From Diphasiastrum complanatum (Eukaryota > Streptophyta > Lycopodiopsida > Lycopodiales > Lycopodiaceae): a stretch of DNA of 64,000 nucleotides. Positions 25,231-36,559 of this stretch are shown here, piece after piece. Below the pieces are notes generated by a model that did no database searches, had not been told where the DNA came from, and saw only the letters and a program-made list of their open reading frames with translations. The translations under genes were made by a program, and so were the position numbers. Location: NCBI GenBank assembly GCA_029204225.1, contig CM055100.1, positions 16,150,864 through 16,214,863 on the forward strand. Reading direction: 5' to 3'. Position 1 is the stretch's first letter. Each line of letters opens with the position of its first letter.

Positions 25231-25637
25231 AACTTTTTCATTTGGAGTTAGATTTTAGTACAGTCAAAAGCAAAATTGATCAAATCGTCGAGCTTAACCT
25301 TTTGCAACCATCTGTAGGTTCGTAATCATTTTTTAATTTTGTCTCTTCTTTCGATGGTGTTCAATTCACATTTTATATTCCAATTCTTCAAACTTCCATA
25401 TGTTTCTCATATGACCTCGGATTTTGGAGCCGTAAAAAGCAAAATTCATCAGCTTAACAAGTTTGACATTGTCAAAGTCTTAGTTATATTCAAAGGAAAA
25501 AAATTGACCTCTGCAAAAGTTCTATATACTTGCTTTTACTGAAACCCACGCACCTTGTCATTATTCCTAAGGACCTTGGACTTTGTCATATTTGAATAAT
25601 CCCACATTGTAAACTCAGCTCTTCATAATCATTTCAG
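25231..25637. other. Nothing recognised
   Basis: AT-rich sequence between the Gypsy fragment and an acidic open frame. The 25339-25542 open frame has no recognisable features. Confidence 0.4.
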
Positions 25638-25964
25638 ATGGATTGGGATTATGAACAAGAGGATGACAATCAGTCATATTGTGATGATAATTATGATAAT
25701 GACATGGAGGAATATTGGGGCCAAGGTGAGGATTACATTGAAGATTATGACCAAGGTGACGACTTCATTGATGATGATCAGTATCAAGACTTCAACGATG
25801 ATTCTCACCTTGACCACTACTTTGAAAATTTCAATGACGAACAACAAATTGAATATCAACATGAACTAGTCATTGAAGATTGGTTTGCAGGTGATGTAGT
25901 TGAACCATTTGATGGTCAAGTTAAACTAGAGCCCATTTATGATGATTATCAAGGTCAAGATTAA
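25638..25964 (+). CDS. Acidic Asp/Glu/Tyr-rich open frame, unknown
   Basis: A 108-codon frame from ATG (MDWDYEQEDDNQSYCDDNYD) to TAA with extreme composition: Asp, Glu, Tyr, Gln and Asn dominate and Lys/Arg are almost absent. After the stop the same character continues in another frame (about 25990-26200: QYEPMDQVYDIEDLKRR, then YENDNIDYEAYEDVYESEE). This suggests a longer acidic protein of about 190 residues, broken by a stop and a frameshift. It lies just 3' of a Gypsy gag-pol fragment in the same orientation, so it may be the tail of a retroelement polyprotein. No domain is recognised. Confidence 0.4.
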   Translation: MDWDYEQEDDNQSYCDDNYDNDMEEYWGQGEDYIEDYDQGDDFIDDDQYQDFNDDSHLDHYFENFNDEQQIEYQHELVIEDWFAGDVVEPFDGQVKLEPIYDDYQGQD

Positions 25965-26463
25965 TTCCACGTTGTTGCTGAAGACCAGTAAGTGTGGATG
26001 AGCAACAACAGATGCAATGTCGAACTGAAGACCAATATGAGCCCATGGATCAAGTCTACGATATCGAGGATCTCAAAAGACGATGTCACTATGGTGTGGA
26101 ACAACATTTCGATTAATATGAAAATGATAACATTGATTATGAGGCCTATGAAGATGTCTATGAGAGTGAGGAAATTAATGGAAATGAAGGATGTCATGTA
26201 TGATTGGTCCTTCTCTGAGGCACAATAACATATCACGTGGATTCCGATGGGGCGTTCGACGGATTTTTGGAAATTTTATAGTTCGCCGCAATTCGACATC
26301 TAGGCAAAAATTCCAAAATTGGAGCTCCAAAGATTGGAAAATTATGGTGAAACCAATTTTCAAAGTGGACGTGAGAATCCGGCATGTCAAAATTCGACAG
26401 CCCGCCGACATGGATATGGCATGGAATACTTTTAAAAACATTTACGTGTCATCTGACATGGAC

Positions 26464-26500
26464 GTTGGAATCCGACGGACGTCGTCCGTCGGATTCCGAC
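26464..26500. repeat. Perfect hairpin, 14-bp arms and 3-nt loop
   Basis: GGAATCCGACGGAC (26467-26480), loop GTC, then its exact reverse complement (26484-26497). Pairing extends three bases outward with one G-T wobble. Confidence 0.9.
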
Positions 26501-26570
26501 CTCCACATTAACAATCCAAAAGCATGTCCATGACATCTGACCTTTGACATCCGAGGCCTGGACCTACATG

Positions 26571-26617
26571 GATGTCGGATTTCGACGTGTTTGGAAAGCA
26601 CGTCGAAATCCGACGTC
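26571..26617. repeat. Near-perfect hairpin, 19-bp arms and 9-nt loop
   Basis: GATGTCGGATTTCGACGTG (26571-26589) and CACGTCGAAATCCGACGTC (26599-26617) pair at 18 of 19 positions. The arm motif GTCGGAT/ATCCGAC is shared with the hairpin at 26464-26500 about 70 bp away. Confidence 0.9.
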
Positions 26618-26921
26618 TGTTTGTTTTTGTCGAATTCGCTTCTCACTTTCTCTTGTGTAGGTTGGAGCGATTGAAGGCAAGTTTTGAGTGATTATTGCGA
26701 TTCTTGAAGATCAGTCCATGATTTTGATGCTTAGATGTTGGTGCTTGAAGATATTGAAAGCTTTTGGAGTTTATGTTTTGTTTTTTTTTTTAAGATAAAG
26801 TTTGTTTTGTTTGTTTTTGTGAAAGAAAGTGAAGAGAGGAAAGATAAATGTTTGAATAGATAGTGTTAAGTGTTAAGTGTTTGAATAGATAGTTTTGATG
26901 GCAAATGAATCTTAGATTTGT

Positions 26922-27035
<114 letters not shown>

Positions 27036-27229
27036 GTGTGTGTCCACGCATTTTTCATTTTGCATTGATTTAAAATTTAGGGTAATATATGAATAGATAG
27101 TTTTAATAGAATGAGAGAGAGAAAGAGAGAGAATTTGAAGTACATCATAATGATCAGAGAGGGGGGAGGTGGGGAGGATATGTGTGTGTGTTTTGCATTT
27201 TGAATTTAGGATAATAGAGGTTTGTAATT

Positions 27230-27343
<114 letters not shown>

Positions 27344-27433
27344 AGAAGAAGAAGAAAAAGAAGAGTGTGTGTTTGTGTTTTGCATTTTGAATTGATTTAG
27401 AATTTAGGGTAATATATGAACATATAGTGTTTA

Positions 27434-27436
<3 letters not shown>

Positions 27437-27496
<60 letters not shown>
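27437..27496. repeat. (GA)n array 3
   Basis: About 60 bp of GA following the flank word TTTAGGGTAATATATGAA shared with the other arrays. The long Leu/Ser frames on the minus strand here are products of the dinucleotide run, not genes. Confidence 0.97.
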
Positions 27497-27499
<3 letters not shown>

Positions 27500-28122
27500 T
27501 GAAGCTTGCAATAATGGTTCAATTGTGTAATAGACTGTTATTTTTGAATTGCTTGCGTATGTGACAAAGATATTCAAAGAAAAGAAAAGAGAATGCGTTG
27601 TAAGAGCAAACAAGCTTGCACTCAAGCTTCGAGCTTACCGGTGAGTTTGTGTTGTTTCAGTTTTTTGATAAAAGTCAAATGTATTTCATCGCTTTCATTT
27701 TTTAAAAGCAATGTCGTATTTTATCATACACTAGAAATTAGCTAATATGAAAGAGTGAAATGTAGGTAATTAAAATTCCCAATCCTAGGAAGGTGTGTAG
27801 CCCTTACTTTTCTCCCATTAAAGATGAGAATCTAATCTTTCCTTGAATGGAAAAATCTATATGTCGTAGGGAGGGAATATGAGAAGACATTCTGAAATAG
27901 GACATAACCACAAGGTTTGGGTATTGTAATTATCACATTCAACTCTAACTATATTAAAAGTATACATAAAGTTATTGCAATGAATATTTAAAAAAAAGAA
28001 TGCAAGTGAATTTAAGTATTTATTTATCATAAATCATTATCGTCATTCTCGTCATCACACAAGTCTTGACACTCATCTAAATCTAGGTCTAAGTATAATC
28101 GTAGATTTTCGATTGCGTCTCT
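27497..28122. other. Nothing recognised
   Basis: AT-rich sequence between the GA arrays and the tandem-repeat frame. I see no gene or structured element. Confidence 0.4.
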
Positions 28123-28630
28123 TTAATAATATGAGCTACCCTCATCTTCAACCTCCTCTTCTTCTAGTTCTATCTCATCCAAATGTGGGGGGCTCAAATT
28201 ACCCTCAATTTGGCCTTGTACGATCATAGGAATCTCATCATTTGCAATTGTATCTTCTTCTTTATAATCGTAGAATTTTAATCGTGTCTCTTTGATAATG
28301 TGAGCTACCCTCATATTCAACCTCTTCTTCTTCTAGTTCTATCTCATCCAAACTCGGGGGCCTCAAATTACCCTCAATTTGGCCTTGTATGATCATAGGA
28401 ATCTCATCATTTGCAATTGTTTTTTCGATTGTGTCTCTTTGATAATGTGAGCTACCCTCATATTCAACCTCTTCTTCTTCTAGTTCTATCTCATCCAAAC
28501 GTGGGGGCCTCAAATTACCTTCAATTTGTCCTTGTACGATCATAGGAATCTCATCATTTGCAATTGTATCTTCTTCTCCCATCATTTCCATATCATTTGG
28601 AACTTGGATGAGTGGTTCAGGTTCTTTCAA
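28123..28630 (-). pseudogene. Acidic tandem-repeat protein, 49-residue unit, unknown
   Basis: The minus strand encodes a unit of about 49 residues (147 bp), present three times. Its landmarks in order are TIANDEIPMIVQGQIEGN, a PP-x-LDEIELEEEEV segment and EGSSHYQRDTI. Units 1 and 2 lie in one open frame (28262-28630) that begins MKEPEPLIQVPNDMEMMGEE. Unit 3 (28123-28260) needs a frame change near 28262 and ends at a stop after EGSSYY. A plausible upstream extension (GYTRRPPNFEVL) leads toward a SINE insertion at 28711-28797. I do not recognise the family. It could be a decayed host gene or an accessory transposon protein. Confidence 0.5.
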
Positions 28631-28710
28631 AACCTCAAAATTGGGTGGTCGTCGTGTGTATCCAATGTTACAATATCTTTTGCGTCAAACACACATCATT
28701 TTCTTGCATT

Positions 28711-28797
28711 TACCCAACGGGGTTGGCTCAGTTGGTTGGCTTGGCATCCAAAGTTTCTTTGGTCCCAGGTTCGAGCCTCCCCTTGGAAACCAAGAAG
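28711..28797 (+). mobile_element. Short tRNA-derived SINE with perfect target-site duplication
   Basis: The 87-bp body has an A box TGGCTCAGTTGG at 28724-28735 and a perfect B box GGTTCGAGCC at 28768-28777, spaced as in RNA polymerase III internal promoters. The same 14 bases, CATTTTCTTGCATT, flank it at 28697-28710 and 28798-28811, the mark of target-primed insertion. There is no long poly(A) or T tail, so it may be 3'-truncated. It would not fold as a normal tRNA, which argues against a tRNA gene. Confidence 0.8.
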
Positions 28798-28811
28798 CAT
28801 TTTCTTGCATT

Positions 28812-30070
28812 AAGTTGGATCACCTACCACCATCTTGGGTCTATTCGATCTAGATAAAATATAATCTGCCAAAGAATTCAAAAAATTACGTTAGTTTTAT
28901 AAGATTGATACATAAATAAGACATTGAGAATATTAATGACATTGGTACAATGTCTTGGCAATACTGAAGTGTCATGAGAGTCCATCGATATACATTTTGT
29001 TGAGTGAATTTGAAAAAAAACTTTGAGTTCTCATTTTTAATCGTGGCGTTGCTTCCACGATAGATGACCTTAAACCATTTTACGTCAAAAATAATATTTG
29101 TCGTTAGTCTCGTAATCGACTTCATAAATATGTTGCAATGTGCCGACATAGTCTAGGTCACCTGAAATGACATTTATGTTCCTCGCACTAGAACAATTGT
29201 CCAGTCTCGAGCATTGAGAGAGAAGAGTTTATGCATATGTAAGAGGTTGAAGAAGTGAATAGAGTTTTGTGAGTTATTCTCCCTTATCTCTGCTCTCCAC
29301 ACTGTTGAGTGTGAGTGATCTTGAGTCTACTAGCAATCTCTAACGCATTACATGAATTACTCTCTGATCAGACAGACACTCTAGTGCATTATAGTCGTTT
29401 GTTGTGTATCCATAAAGCATGCTCTAAAAAACTGTTTTAAAACCATCTTATTCGTCTGTCGTGAGTATTTTTTTTTCGACACTCGAATAACGACTATCTT
29501 TGGTACAATCTAGCACGATCATTGAATAAAGCTGTATGTATACAAATGAGATGACAGTCCCTGTCTGAATAATTGAGTCTTTGATCTGTTTTCATGATTG
29601 TAACTGACATAAGTTTCTAACGTGTTCTAAAACTATTCGTGTTCTTTAACCATTAATTTGGACTTTAGTTGTTGAGGACTTCTGTCTAGAAACAAACAGT
29701 TCACGAACGCGATTAATTAATTGTCTGCACAATCACGAATACATCGAACACTTCTCGTGTTGACACCTTAATTAGCCAGAGTGTAGTACTACTGTACTAC
29801 TCTGCTAATATCTCATCTGTAGAACGTGTTTCGTTCGATTTGATAGAAGCCAGATTGTTGTTCTGAAATTATCAATACAATACACCCCAAATATAAGTAA
29901 TACTGGTTACTTTTTAATGTCTGTTGACAACCAGAATAACACTCGAAACCATTTGCCATAAATTGTATCAAATACATAACTTTCTAACGCTGTCCTTTGT
30001 GGGAACGACACTATTTACTACAAAATCTATATTAACCTTGTTGGTATAATACGACAAGAGAGAGGATAGA
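28812..30070. other. Possible LTR or leader remnant, no coding sequence
   Basis: From about 29210 the plus strand reads like LTR R/U5 DNA. Near 29990-30030 it contains CCTTTGTGGGAACGACAC followed by TATTTACTAC, a wording typical of the 3' end of plant Gypsy LTRs. I cannot pair it with a second LTR, so the call is tentative. Confidence 0.3.
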
Positions 30071-30649
30071 ATAGAAGAGGAAGAAGAAGGGGGAGAGAAA
30101 AAGAGAGAGAGATGAGATGGAGGTTAGCTCAAATGCTCAAACTCATTGCTTATGGAAAAACCTTAAATAGCATAAACCAAAAAGCATGGGAAATGGAAAT
30201 AACAAGCAATCACAACAAGAGCATAAGCAAGAGTGATTAGCAAATGAGGATGCTTGAGCTCTCAAAACTATAGAGTCTCCTCCTCTATATTAAGCATGAA
30301 AATAGTGACAAATGGGGCCTTTTTATAAAATGGGGAAGGCCCTTGCCCCAAAATCCTATTGGCTAATATTTACATTGATCCTATCCATTCATCTTGGACC
30401 CAACTTGATCCAAGGGTCCACAAAAAGTACATTTAAATTCACAAGATTCATGTGAGTCCCAATTTGGACCCAACTCTAAAAAGTAATCTTCTAAGTTTAA
30501 AAATGACTTTGGGCCTCTAGTTTTATTTTAATTCAAAGGCCCAAATCTATTTCATTTTATTTACACTTAAACTTGTGTGTGCATTGGGCCATGGGCTTAC
30601 GCGAGCAAGATGCCATGCCCTCACAACACATTTTATGGGTCAAATTTAT
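30071..30649. other. Flank of the Gypsy-derived block, possible LTR piece
   Basis: A purine-rich start (30071-30120) is followed by AT-rich DNA with several GGGCC words. It ends at an inverted repeat GTTGGG..CCCAAC (30663-30682) beside the Gypsy-derived frames. It is non-coding; an LTR of the neighbouring element is possible but not shown. Confidence 0.3.
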
Positions 30650-31870
30650 TTATTTACAATTCGTTGGGAATACCCCCAACATGACCCACGGGCTGAAGTA
30701 GTGCCGGTCCCTCGGCACTCTGCCGGTTAAGTAAAGAGTCTTCTTTGCCCGTCTTTGTTGGATCAGGTAGGTCGTGACGTCCTCCATAAAGTTGAGGCGG
30801 TCCAGTTTCTTCAAGTCCCTGGGCATGTGAAGGGAATTGTGGACTCCTCTCAGCCAATCTTGGTCGACCCACGCTTGGAATCTGCGTGTCCATGGATCGT
30901 CAAAAAGGGCAGCTTGGTAATACACACGAGCGACTGGCAGCTGATCTTCGACTTTGTCTGAAGGTAGCGCCTTATTAAGATCAAAGAATATGGGGGGAGA
31001 GAAAATTGTCCCATTAAGTTTCTATCCCCATTAGATGCTCTAAGTCCCGGTGTAAGTGGCTGCCGCGCGGACTGTTGGATCAGGACAGTTGATATAGTGA
31101 TTCGTGAATGTGGTGAGAGTCCTTCTGGCATCTACATCCGTAGTCCAACCGTACTCTGATGGAATGATTGGCCAATTGAAGTTTTGGATTGTGAGCCTGT
31201 CCAGAGGGGTGCCGCATTCCGCCCATTTGGATCATTGTGTACATGGCAGGAAGTGCGCGTTCACCCGTAATTGTTGCGGACTTGTCACATAGGCCCTGAT
31301 GGCCATAGTGTCTCTTTCAAACAATTGCTGACGCCACTCTGGTTGTGGTTGGAGGGCGGGTAATGCTTGCAGCTCCTTGCCCTTTATTGTTTGAGCTGAA
31401 AACGATATCTGCTTGCCGCCTCTTGATGACTCGTGGGAATACTTTGATAGGAATTCATTTATTTTCTCCTCCACGGACTTTGGTCTTCAAAAGGCCCGGC
31501 TGGCAGATATCATGCGCGAACCTCTAAATGATGTGGCCTGTCCTTCCTCTTGGCTTTGGTTGGTATCTGCGCCTTGGCCCTAGTCTCGCGTCTCAGCACC
31601 CATATTCGTTGGTCCTTGGTCTTGGCCTTCTGACCCTTGATCTTGACTAAATCCCCCTTGCACCTTCGTGGAGGCCTCTGTCAGCGCTTTGGAGAGGTTT
31701 TGGATATATATATATATATTGAGATCCTCCTCCTTCTGCTGCAGCTTGGCAATCTCCCGATGCCCTTCCTGTTCATGTTGTTGAGCTAGAATCAGCTCGT
31801 GCTGCAGCTTCGTGAGGTCCGCTCGTAGTTGTGTGTTTCTTGTTGCCAGGTGTAGTACCCTGCTTTCCAA
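30650..31870 (-). pseudogene. Gag-like region with coiled coil, located 3' of the Gypsy pol
   Basis: On the minus strand 31580-31870 encodes a heptad-patterned stretch (LRADLTKLQHELILAQQHEQ) likely to form a coiled coil. Next, 31232-31474 encodes EEKINEFLSKYSHESSRGG and QPEWRQQLFERD. Then 30650-30925 encodes YYQAALFDDPWTRRFQAWVD and KKLDRLNFMEDVTTYL. Connecting sequence is protein-like across stops. This has the look of an N-terminal gag region, yet it lies downstream of pol. I do not recognise a named domain. Confidence 0.45.
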
Positions 31871-31884
31871 AATAGCTTTGGCTG

Positions 31885-34800
31885 CTACCGCCTCAGAGTC
31901 TGGTATGCCATCGTTAAGTCTGTGGGAGCAGCCGGTACACTGGCACTGGTAGGGGCTTGTGTTGTATCGGCCCTGACGACTTGTGGAGTTCTGTTGTCAT
32001 CGTCTTCAATGAGATTCTCGTTGGACCTAATGTCATCTGGGGCGATGGGGTCAGTCCGATCTGGCGATGGTATGAAAACTGTTTGAACAAATGCGTCATC
32101 AGGCAACGGTTGGTTGCCCTCGACAACCTTTGATGGCGAAGCAGGTGGGGTTTGAGAAGCAACTGTGGAAATGGGGGTGAGGACGGTTTGGCCGGCAATT
32201 AGCTGATAAGGTCTCGCCTTCAAGATTAATTTTCGCTGTTCCACCTTTGATAGTGATTTGTCTGGTTGGCCCTGCATTTGATATTCAACAATGTTGGCAG
32301 CCCATTCTGGTACTGTGTCCACGTCCAATAAGGCAGCATCGGCCAGCTCATCGTCGGGTTGTGTTGCAATTTCCTTTTCCTTGATTCGTGACACATGATC
32401 TGCCATGTAGTGTTGTTTTCTCTTGCGAACTACTATCCAAAAATCAAACTCCCAGCCATCTGGTGATTCTTCCGGTGTTGCAAATTTTGTTAACGAGATA
32501 GAGCAAGGGTTGATGGTCCATATAAAAAACAAAATGTGTGGCCATCAGGTAATGCCAAAATTTCTTAACCGCATAGATAATTGTTAGTGCTTTTCGCTCT
32601 GTGGTTGATTAATTTATTTATGTATCACTGAGCTGTCGGTTTGCAAATCGGATTGGAAAATCCTTTTTGTGTTCACCTGACTGGGTTAAGACTGCTCCAA
32701 CTGCATACTTCGATCCATCTGTATGCACATGAAACTCAATGGACCAATTGGGTGGGCGTAAGATTGGTGCTGAAACCAATGCATCCTTAAGCTTTTGAAA
32801 AGCCTTTAGGGCTTCCTCGTTCCAAAGTGGATCCGTTGTGAGTTTGTAAATTGGTCGAGCTAACTCCACAAAATCAAGAATGAAGATCCTATAATAGTTA
32901 GCATGACCCATGAAGATGTAGACTTCGCAGATTGTCCTCGGTGGTGGTAGATCAACAATGATCCTGATCTTTGATAGATCTATGGCGATCATGTGTCTTG
33001 ACACTATATGGCCGAGAATCAAGCCATGTGTCACCCAGAATTGACATTTTTCTGGATTCAGGGAGATCTGGAAGTTGCGGATTTTTGCAAATATTCTTTG
33101 GATGCCGCCTGCATGACTCGCTAGAAGGTGCTTGGGGCATTGCAAAGTCTGAATGGCATTACTTTATAGGCATAGGTTCCCCATTCCATGGCAAATGTTG
33201 TCTTGTGTTGGTCTTGTGGGGCTATCTTCACCTGGTTGTAGCCACTGAAGCCGTCCAAAAAACTGTAGGCTTCGGCGCCAGCTAATCTATTGAAGACACT
33301 TTCCGTAAATGGTAAGAGAAAATGATCCTTTTTGGTGACTGCATTTAGTGCCTTTAGATTCACACAAATCCGCATTTTGTTGTTCTTCTTGGGTACTATA
33401 ACTATCGGTGATACCCATTCCGTGTGTTTGATTTCATAAATGAAATCTGCATCCATCAGCTTCCGCAACTCCTACTTGATCAGCTCTGTATAATTCGGGT
33501 TGTAGCGATAGTAACGGCTTACCTTGGAGACTGCTCCGTCCACCAAGGGTATGGTGTGTTGGACTACTATTGGTGGAATGCCTTTCAGATCACTATAACT
33601 CCAGGCAAAATAGTCCTTATACTCCACCAGCAAATATCGTAGTCTCTTAAACTATGTGGGCGTTAACTGCTCTCTCACATGCACTATCTTTTCTTCTTCA
33701 CTTGGTTCGGCAAGGTTCACTGGCTGTGTTTGCGCAGGTCTCTTGAAGACTTGTTTTGCTGGTGCCTGACTTTGATCAAGTTTTCGTTGAGCTTGCGGAA
33801 TCATAACCACGTCGTCCAAGATATAATTCTTGAAAGTCTCAGGTATCTCGTGAACTGGCACTTGTCGAGATTCCTCTTTCAACATATTGATCTTAGCCCG
33901 ACTGGTCATTTTTTGGTTTTCTGTCATCTGTGTAGAAGATGACGCTGTATCTGAGTCCATCTTGATTGACTTCAAGGAATCCAACACCTTCTTTTTGTCT
34001 TTTTTCGTCATTTTGGTGGATTCGTCCTTGTTGTCTTTCATCGGAACTATCGTGACATTCGTCTCGTGGTTGCGAATATCGACATCCACTGTAGCTATCG
34101 CCTCTTCGGGTAGATCACTCCATCGGATCACCTAGTTGTAGCGTTGCTTCAACTGGTTCTTCTTATTCGTAGGTGCCTTGGGTGGATCGATCCTTGAGAC
34201 TTTCACTATAGCAGACTTTTGCGGTGGTTGAGCTGGTACTTTTTTGATTCCGTAACGATCTAGGTCCATGTGGTGTAGGACCAGCTCATCAGTCAGCTCA
34301 ATCTCCTTATTATAAGTTAGAGCATGTTGCCAAGGGACTAAATCATCGTCCATTGGGTTCTCAATAGGTTCCATTGATAGCCATGCTACGTTTATCATAT
34401 TCACCCCAAATGTGATTGGTGTGTCTATAGTGTAACACTTGGGTGAAGATGTACTAGGTTCAGGATCTAATTCATATTGACATGCCGACAATCAATAGTT
34501 TCTAATGCATCCGTCCATATCACGACATCCGTCTCTAAATCATAGTGACCTCCCTTGGCTGGCCTTGGATGATAAATCGTGTGATCTGTCGTAGATGATC
34601 CGTCATCAACCCTGGGTGCAATAGGTTTTACCGCCCATGTGGTTGGATCAACCTTCACAGCCTGCTCTCTATTTTTGAAGGTGAGTTTCCCCTACCCCAG
34701 TTGTGTACTACTTGTGCAGTCCTCAACCATGATCTTTCCAGTAACACACGGTATGCAGTTGGAGATTCAGGTATATCCATGACTACAAAAGTGATCACGA

Positions 34801-35672
34801 ACTGCATGTCTGCTATTTTTACAGGGATATCGGCAACTACACCCTTTGGTTTCACACATGATTGATCTGCCAGCTTGATGGCGAATCTTGCTGGCTTCAA
34901 TCCTTGTAGACCCCACTTTTCATACAAAGTAGTGGAGATCAAATTGACACCTGATCCTCCATCTACTACTGTTGCATCGTCTTCGTATCTCTTGTGTTTG
35001 ATTGGCAAAGTGATGTTGTGTTCCTCACTTCTCCATGCGTCGTCATCAGTGACCGAGAGTGGTGGTGAGGGAGCCACTTCCTTCCTTCTTCTGTGCTCGC
35101 GTGACGGCTAACACGAGTGTGGAATTGGTGTCTTTTCGATGGCATCCCTGCTGGAACTGTTGGTTGTTGTATCACAATGAAGTTGAGAGGTGCATTGGTT
35201 CCAGATTTAAATGGACAATTCTTGAAACAGTGTCCATAATCGCATTCTCAACAGAAGGATGTATATTGCCCCTTGTAGGGACATTCCGCAATTTCGTGTC
35301 CTTTGCCACATCCAAAGCAGCCGTAGGTTCTTCCGCCTTGACGCTGAGTGTGAGCTGCATAGGCTACAACATATTCATTTATGACAGGATCCATAAATGG
35401 TTCATTTGGTTCATACCATTGCTGATGGTCAGGTTGAGGTGGCATTTGAATCTCTGGTTCCGTTGTTGTCAGGTTTACATGGGCCACTTGTTGATTGGCT
35501 GGCCTTGGTGGTGCAGATAAGGCCATACGCTGTTGTTGATTCGATGCACCGTACCTCGGTGCCACGTTGGGTGCCCCTTGATGGTATGAATAAGAAGTCT
35601 GATAAGGACTTCTCTTCTGTTGAACAATCTGGGGGTTAAACGGGCAAAATGCCGTATTGTGCGATGTAACAT
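31885..35672 (-). pseudogene. Ty3/Gypsy gag-pol, broken and lacking integrase
   Basis: Read on the minus strand. Gag end with a zinc knuckle, CFGCGKGHEIAEC, at about 35300-35340 (one residue shorter than the usual CX2CX4HX4C). Aspartic protease at 34655-35077, with VVDGGSGVNLIS in place of the usual D-T/S-G. Linker at 33652-34658. Reverse transcriptase at 33121-33468 (VSPIVIVPKKNNKMRICVN, FLDGFSGYNQVKIAP) and connection/RNase H at 32618-33145 (LNPEKCQFWVTHGLILGHI, HVHTDGSKYAVGAVLTQ). RNase H tail at 32200-32532 (HYMADHVSRI, LSKVEQRKLILKARPY). The palm segment with the catalytic Asp pair is missing, and after RARPYQLIAGQ-type sequence the frame passes into an unrelated Pro/Thr-rich stretch instead of integrase. 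Stops and shifts occur throughout. Confidence 0.88.
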
Positions 35673-35718
35673 TCTTGTTAAAAAATTGCAGATAAAATTT
35701 AATCGTTCATTAGCGAAT

Positions 35719-36248
35719 ATGTCTTCTACTGAAGAAATGTCTCAAAACAGGTATATTTATTAAATGTACAATAGATATTATGTACTTAACATTTGGATTT
35801 GCAGCATTGTGTGTTGAATATAACTTTTTTGTTTTTTTTCTACAATTGTTTAAAGCACGACGCCTCCACAAGATAACAAAAAGTTAAAGAAGATGCAATA
35901 TTATTACAAAATGAAATCACAAAAAAGAGCACAAATGCTTGAGCAAAGACTTAGTGAAACATCGTCGTCATCAAGTTCTGGTGCCCAGCCTCGACCTAAA
36001 TTGTAGGTACTATATAAGTATTTGTTTAAAACTTAGGACTATATTTATACACATATAAATTAGCATGTAACATTAAGCTAATCATTCTTGTAATTGTAAA
36101 ATGAAATTAGTATCAACAGAGGTACAATGAAAATATATATTGCGAGTGCAAACAATGCAAAGGATTGAAAATTCGAGAAAGACGAACAGTGGCGCAACAT
36201 TTGTGGAAGTTTGGAAAGCACATTGAGGAGTCCGATGTGGGTTTGGAG
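35719..36248 (+). pseudogene. CACTA transposase 5' exons, transposon-associated domain
   Basis: Predicted exons: 35719-35750 (MSSTEEMSQN), 35856-36002 (basic, KLKKMQYYYKMKSQKRAQML, then a Ser run) and 36122-36248. The third encodes YNENIYCECKQCKGLKIRER and VAQHLWKFGKHIEES. The spaced CxC..C and HLW..F..H residues match the N-terminal transposon-associated domain of CACTA proteins. The junctions are GT..AG and keep the frame. Exon structure is inferred from phase; no transcript is seen. Confidence 0.6.
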
Positions 36249-36324
36249 GTACATTTTGACTATTTGGTACTGTTCTTATCATACACATATTTATAGTTTT
36301 TTTTGAAAAAAATAAGACTAATGC

Positions 36325-36558
36325 TTGTGTAATGTTTCACTCTTGCAAAATAATACATTGGTGTCAATGTCTTATAACATGTCAATTGACAATCTTATCA
36401 ACAAGATAAGAAATATCGATTTTGGATCATCTTTGGCATTAGGCGAAGATCTTGATGATGATCATAATGATGTCACTAGTCACTACACACCTCATGATGT
36501 GGAAGTTATGCATCTTTCCATTTCGCACGTCACTCACTCCACCATACCTCACACATAG
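36325..36558 (+). pseudogene. Acidic linker of the CACTA protein
   Basis: The frame reads MSIDNLINKIRNIDFGSSLA, then EDLDDDHNDV, ending HVTHSTIPHT before a stop. CACTA proteins usually have an acidic stretch after the Cys/His domain, which fits its place here. Confidence 0.45.
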
Positions 36559-36559
36559 A

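Noticed and set aside
28720-28790. A functional tRNA gene
   Set aside because: A and B boxes are present, but no cloverleaf with a proper acceptor stem and anticodon arm is visible, and a 14-bp target duplication shows retroposition.
31885-35672. Endogenous pararetrovirus (caulimovirid) origin
   Set aside because: Movement and coat protein modules are absent, and the order gag zinc knuckle, protease, RT, RNase H with plant Gypsy wording fits an LTR retrotransposon.
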